Shown: positions 62,223-64,000 of the stretch, one piece after another
Position numbering within the stretch: the stretch's first letter is position 1
How the letters are laid out: each line of letters begins with the position of its first letter
From: Pseudomonadota bacterium
GTDB lineage: Bacteria; Desulfobacterota; Desulfobulbia; Desulfobulbales; JAGXFP01
Direction of reading: 5' to 3'
Assembly: GCA_018823285.1 (NCBI GenBank)
Contig: JAHJIQ010000065.1
Span: 1 to 64,000, forward strand
Length of the DNA stretch: 64,000 bases
Notes under the pieces: generated by a model
What the model was told of the DNA's origin: nothing
What the model saw: only the letters and a program-made list of their open reading frames with translations
The model's database searches: none
Position numbers and translations under genes: made by a program

Positions 62223-62252
62223 TTGACAGTATATTGCAAGGCATCAAATGAT
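62223..62252 (+). promoter_or_regulatory. Candidate promoter for the hairpin RNA
   Basis: A perfect TTGACA (62223-62228) is followed 18 bp later by AATGAT (62247-62252, 4 of 6 matches). Transcription would begin near 62259, at the first hairpin of the series. Confidence 0.45.
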
Positions 62253-62255
62253 ACT

Positions 62256-62470
62256 TGTCCGGTCACAAACAACCGGACACACCTTGCGCACATATTTGCT
62301 GGCTCCAGGTATGTGTGCTTTCTGTCAGTATGGACACCTAATATCTGAATACTGACAGATGAAGTAAGGGGAAGAACGTTCTCTGGCTCTGGACTTCTTC
62401 CCTCTCTTTCCTTGTTGCTTACGGTTTGTCTATCCCCCGGCTTGTAAGCAGCAAGGATTCTTTTTTTTTT
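62256..62470 (+). ncRNA. Candidate small RNA with five hairpins and a terminator
   Basis: Five stems lie in order. Hairpin 1 is TGTCCGGT/ACCGGACA (62256-62263, 62272-62279). Hairpin 2 is GCGCACATA/TATGTGTGC (62286-62294, 62310-62318). Hairpin 3 is a perfect TCTGTCAGTAT/ATACTGACAGA (62321-62331, 62349-62359). Hairpin 4 is GGGAAGAA/TTCTTCCC (62369-62376, 62395-62402). Hairpin 5 is the terminator. No protein frame fits. It matches no RNA class I know: the ends do not close as in 6S RNA, and there is no reverse transcriptase as in a retron. A structured leader of the kinase gene at 62712 is possible, but the terminator makes a free RNA of about 210 bases more likely. This rests on structure alone. 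In the rest of 61944-62711 I see only the repeats. Confidence 0.5.
62410..62470 (+). terminator. Strong intrinsic terminator
   Basis: CCTTGTTGCTTAC (62410-62422) pairs with GTAAGCAGCAAGG (62444-62456), 13 bp with one wobble, and is followed by ATTC and ten T residues (62461-62470). No gene ends directly upstream, which is why a small RNA is proposed. Confidence 0.85.
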
Positions 62471-62540
62471 CACCTTCTGGTCAATAAAGCATCCCTCTTT
62501 CCCGAGGCATCTGCTTTCCCAAGACAACTGCACCGCTGTA

Positions 62541-62606
62541 ATTGAAGCTCCCCGCAGCAGATAGCGCAGACTTCGAGCTGCGGGAATGCGTTTCGCGATG
62601 CATGTT
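62541..62606 (-). repeat. Family A repeat, short inverted copy A4
   Basis: On the minus strand it reads AACATGCATCGCGAAACGCA through CCCGCAG and CTGCGGGG directly to GAGCTTCAAT. It holds only the first hairpin, which shows that the second is a separable unit. Confidence 0.85.
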
Positions 62607-62711
62607 CATTGGCAAAAAATCATATTTGGTGTTAAGGATTAGCATCATTATCAATCGGAACCGCTCTTTTTCCTATGGCATGCAAATGAGTTGTCGCTGG
62701 TGATTTTCAGA

Positions 62712-64000
62712 ATGTTTTCCAGGGGATTGAAACCCGGCATTATTGTCAATCTTGTTCTGCTGATTACAGCAGCCATGTTGCTTGTTGATCTGGTAATGTT
62801 CGGCACCCTGCGACAGGAATTAATGAAATCCCGCCTTGTTTCCGGAACTGCATTAATGGTCATGGCGAGGCCGCTTCTTGCCGACAACACCGGAACCTTC
62901 AGCGCCCCATCTCTTGCCGAAGCCATGAAAGAGACGGAAGCCTCCTGTATCATGCTCGTCAACAGCAGCAGCGAAATTGTCTCCATCTCCGGGAGGGATT
63001 GCAGCGCAAGTTCTGCCCTGCAGTCCCAGGCACATAAATCCCTGGTCACCGGTCTGCCGGGTTCTTCATTGATCGGCAAAACATGGGGCATACTCTGGCC
63101 CGGAAGCAAGAGTATGGTTGTTTCCTCTCCTTTTAAAGACTCCGGAAATCTCCTCAAATCTGTCGCGGTCGAACTTTCTCTTCGTTCCTATTACGAAGCC
63201 CTTCGGAATTCCCAGCGGGTCTTTGCCGTTTATTTCCTGATCAATCTGTTCGCCCTGACGCTGCTGGGTTTTCACAGGCTGTATCGTTCTCTTGTCAGAC
63301 CGATTAACAGTCTGGTGAGCACTGCTGAAGAATTTGCCGACAACCAGGAATTTTCCTTTACCCAGAACACCAGGGAAAACGAATTCAATATCCTGTCCAG
63401 ATCCCTCAATAAAATGCTCAACCGAATCAAGGACGACAGAAGCAAACTCCAGGAATCCATCCGCACCCTTGAGAAAACGAATACGGAACTGATGCAGGCC
63501 CAGCAGGAGGTCATCCGGGCCGAAAAACTTGCCTCGGTGGGAAGACTTTCCGCAGGGATCGCCCATGAAATCGGCAATCCGGTCGGGATCGTCATCGGTT
63601 ATCTGGATCTGCTGAAGCAGAACGCTATTTCAGACGATCAGAAGAAAGACTTTCTGGCCAGAGCCGAAAAGGAAGTGAACAGGATCAATACCATTATCAG
63701 GCAGCTCCTTGATTTCGCAAGGTATCCCCAGGATGATGTTGCGGAAATCACCGACCTCAACAAGGTGATCAGTGAAGTGGCGGAGATCTGCAGCGTTCAG
63801 CCTCTCACCTCCGACATAGTGATCGCAACCGAACTGAAGGCATCCAGCAGCCTGGTGCCTGCCTCGGCCGGACAGCTTAAGCAGATATTTATCAATCTCC
63901 TGATCAATGGAGCTGATGCTATCCATGCAGCGGGAATCAGCGACGGCAGAATTGAAATAATCACCGATGATGCAACCCTTGAAAATGGAAGTATTCAGGC
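62712..64000 (+). CDS. NtrB-like membrane sensor histidine kinase, 3' partial
   Basis: The frame runs off the end of the window after 429 complete codons. Helix 1 is at about 8-30 (IIVNLVLLITAAMLLVDLV) and helix 2 at about 168-190 (VFAVYFLINLFALTLLGF). A periplasmic domain of about 135 residues lies between. HAMP covers about 195-245. A coiled coil leads to LSAGIAHEIGNPVGIVIGYL with His285. The ATPase domain begins (LINGADAIHAAG) and is cut off. The box is the common HEIGNP type seen in kinases paired with NtrC-family regulators, so such a partner may lie just outside the window. The ATG at 62712 lacks a strong ribosome site. Confidence 0.9.
   Translation, partial: MFSRGLKPGIIVNLVLLITAAMLLVDLVMFGTLRQELMKSRLVSGTALMVMARPLLADNTGTFSAPSLAEAMKETEASCIMLVNSSSEIVSISGRDCSASSALQSQAHKSLVTGLPGSSLIGKTWGILWPGSKSMVVSSPFKDSGNLLKSVAVELSLRSYYEALRNSQRVFAVYFLINLFALTLLGFHRLYRSLVRPINSLVSTAEEFADNQEFSFTQNTRENEFNILSRSLNKMLNRIKDDRSKLQESIRTLEKTNTELMQAQQEVIRAEKLASVGRLSAGIAHEIGNPVGIVIGYLDLLKQNAISDDQKKDFLARAEKEVNRINTIIRQLLDFARYPQDDVAEITDLNKVISEVAEICSVQPLTSDIVIATELKASSSLVPASAGQLKQIFINLLINGADAIHAAGISDGRIEIITDDATLENGSIQ

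Noticed and set aside
62256..62470. Retron, 6S RNA or riboswitch as an explanation of the hairpin series
   Set aside because: No reverse transcriptase is nearby, the ends do not pair as in 6S RNA, and no known aptamer motif was recognised.
1..64000. CRISPR arrays, tRNA or rRNA genes, prophage or transposase genes
   Set aside because: None was found; the repeats present are dispersed hairpins and not evenly spaced arrays.

Overview
The window reads as a chromosomal segment of a Gram-negative bacterium with roughly even base composition, most likely a Desulfobacterota (deltaproteobacterial) lineage near Desulfobulbales. This placement is inference. It rests on the density of sensor kinases and receivers, the leuCD pair of the homoaconitase-like type, a CobA-HemD fusion beside hemC, a stand-alone ParE/ParC-type topoisomerase, HDOD and DUF4388 proteins, and A-rich intergenic repeats. 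No ribosomal RNA, tRNA, transposase, phage gene or CRISPR array was seen.

Layout. 0-12 kb: a hybrid histidine kinase cut by the window edge, mgtE, an HtrA-type protease coupled to a NapH-like 4Fe-4S membrane protein, a CNNM/CBS protein, a receiver-HDOD protein, leucyl aminopeptidase and a second hybrid kinase. 12-20.4 kb: small Cys-containing proteins, the yejABEF peptide importer, and an HD-domain/GAF protein. 20.8-30 kb: leuCD, a zinc-ribbon membrane protease, a receiver-DUF4388-roadblock protein, an RlmD-type rRNA methyltransferase, a MORN protein and a 744-residue orphan. 30-40 kb: dacB diverging from gmhA, a possible deoxyhypusine-synthase-like protein, FmdB, hemC, cobA-hemD, a CPA2 antiporter with a CBS partner, nadC and a DJ-1 protein. 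40-56 kb: a large hybrid kinase, oligoendopeptidase F, parE-parC, a periplasmic cyclophilin, a Bax-like glucosaminidase with a polysaccharide deacetylase, then a gamma-glutamyl cluster (glutamate-cysteine-ligase-like, GGT, M20 amidohydrolase). 56.6-64 kb: a two-component block with a CHASE4-type kinase, two receivers carrying an unusual insertion, a HAMP kinase of the same LHN-box type, and a further kinase cut by the window end.

The most notable non-coding content is two dispersed hairpin repeat families. Family A (about 138-156 bp, plus a 66-bp short form) lies at 26.15, 42.97, 61.93 and, inverted, 62.54 kb. One copy sits in frame inside the rRNA methyltransferase gene as 46 extra codons, and two copies supply the stop codons of sensor kinases. 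Family B occurs at 7.0, 12.86, 36.15, 39.68 and 52.34 kb; its hairpin shows a compensatory base change, and one copy supplies the stop codon of cobA-hemD. Between the inverted family A copies at 61.93-62.61 kb lies a series of five hairpins that ends in a strong intrinsic terminator and follows a promoter-like sequence. It is the best candidate here for an undescribed small RNA.
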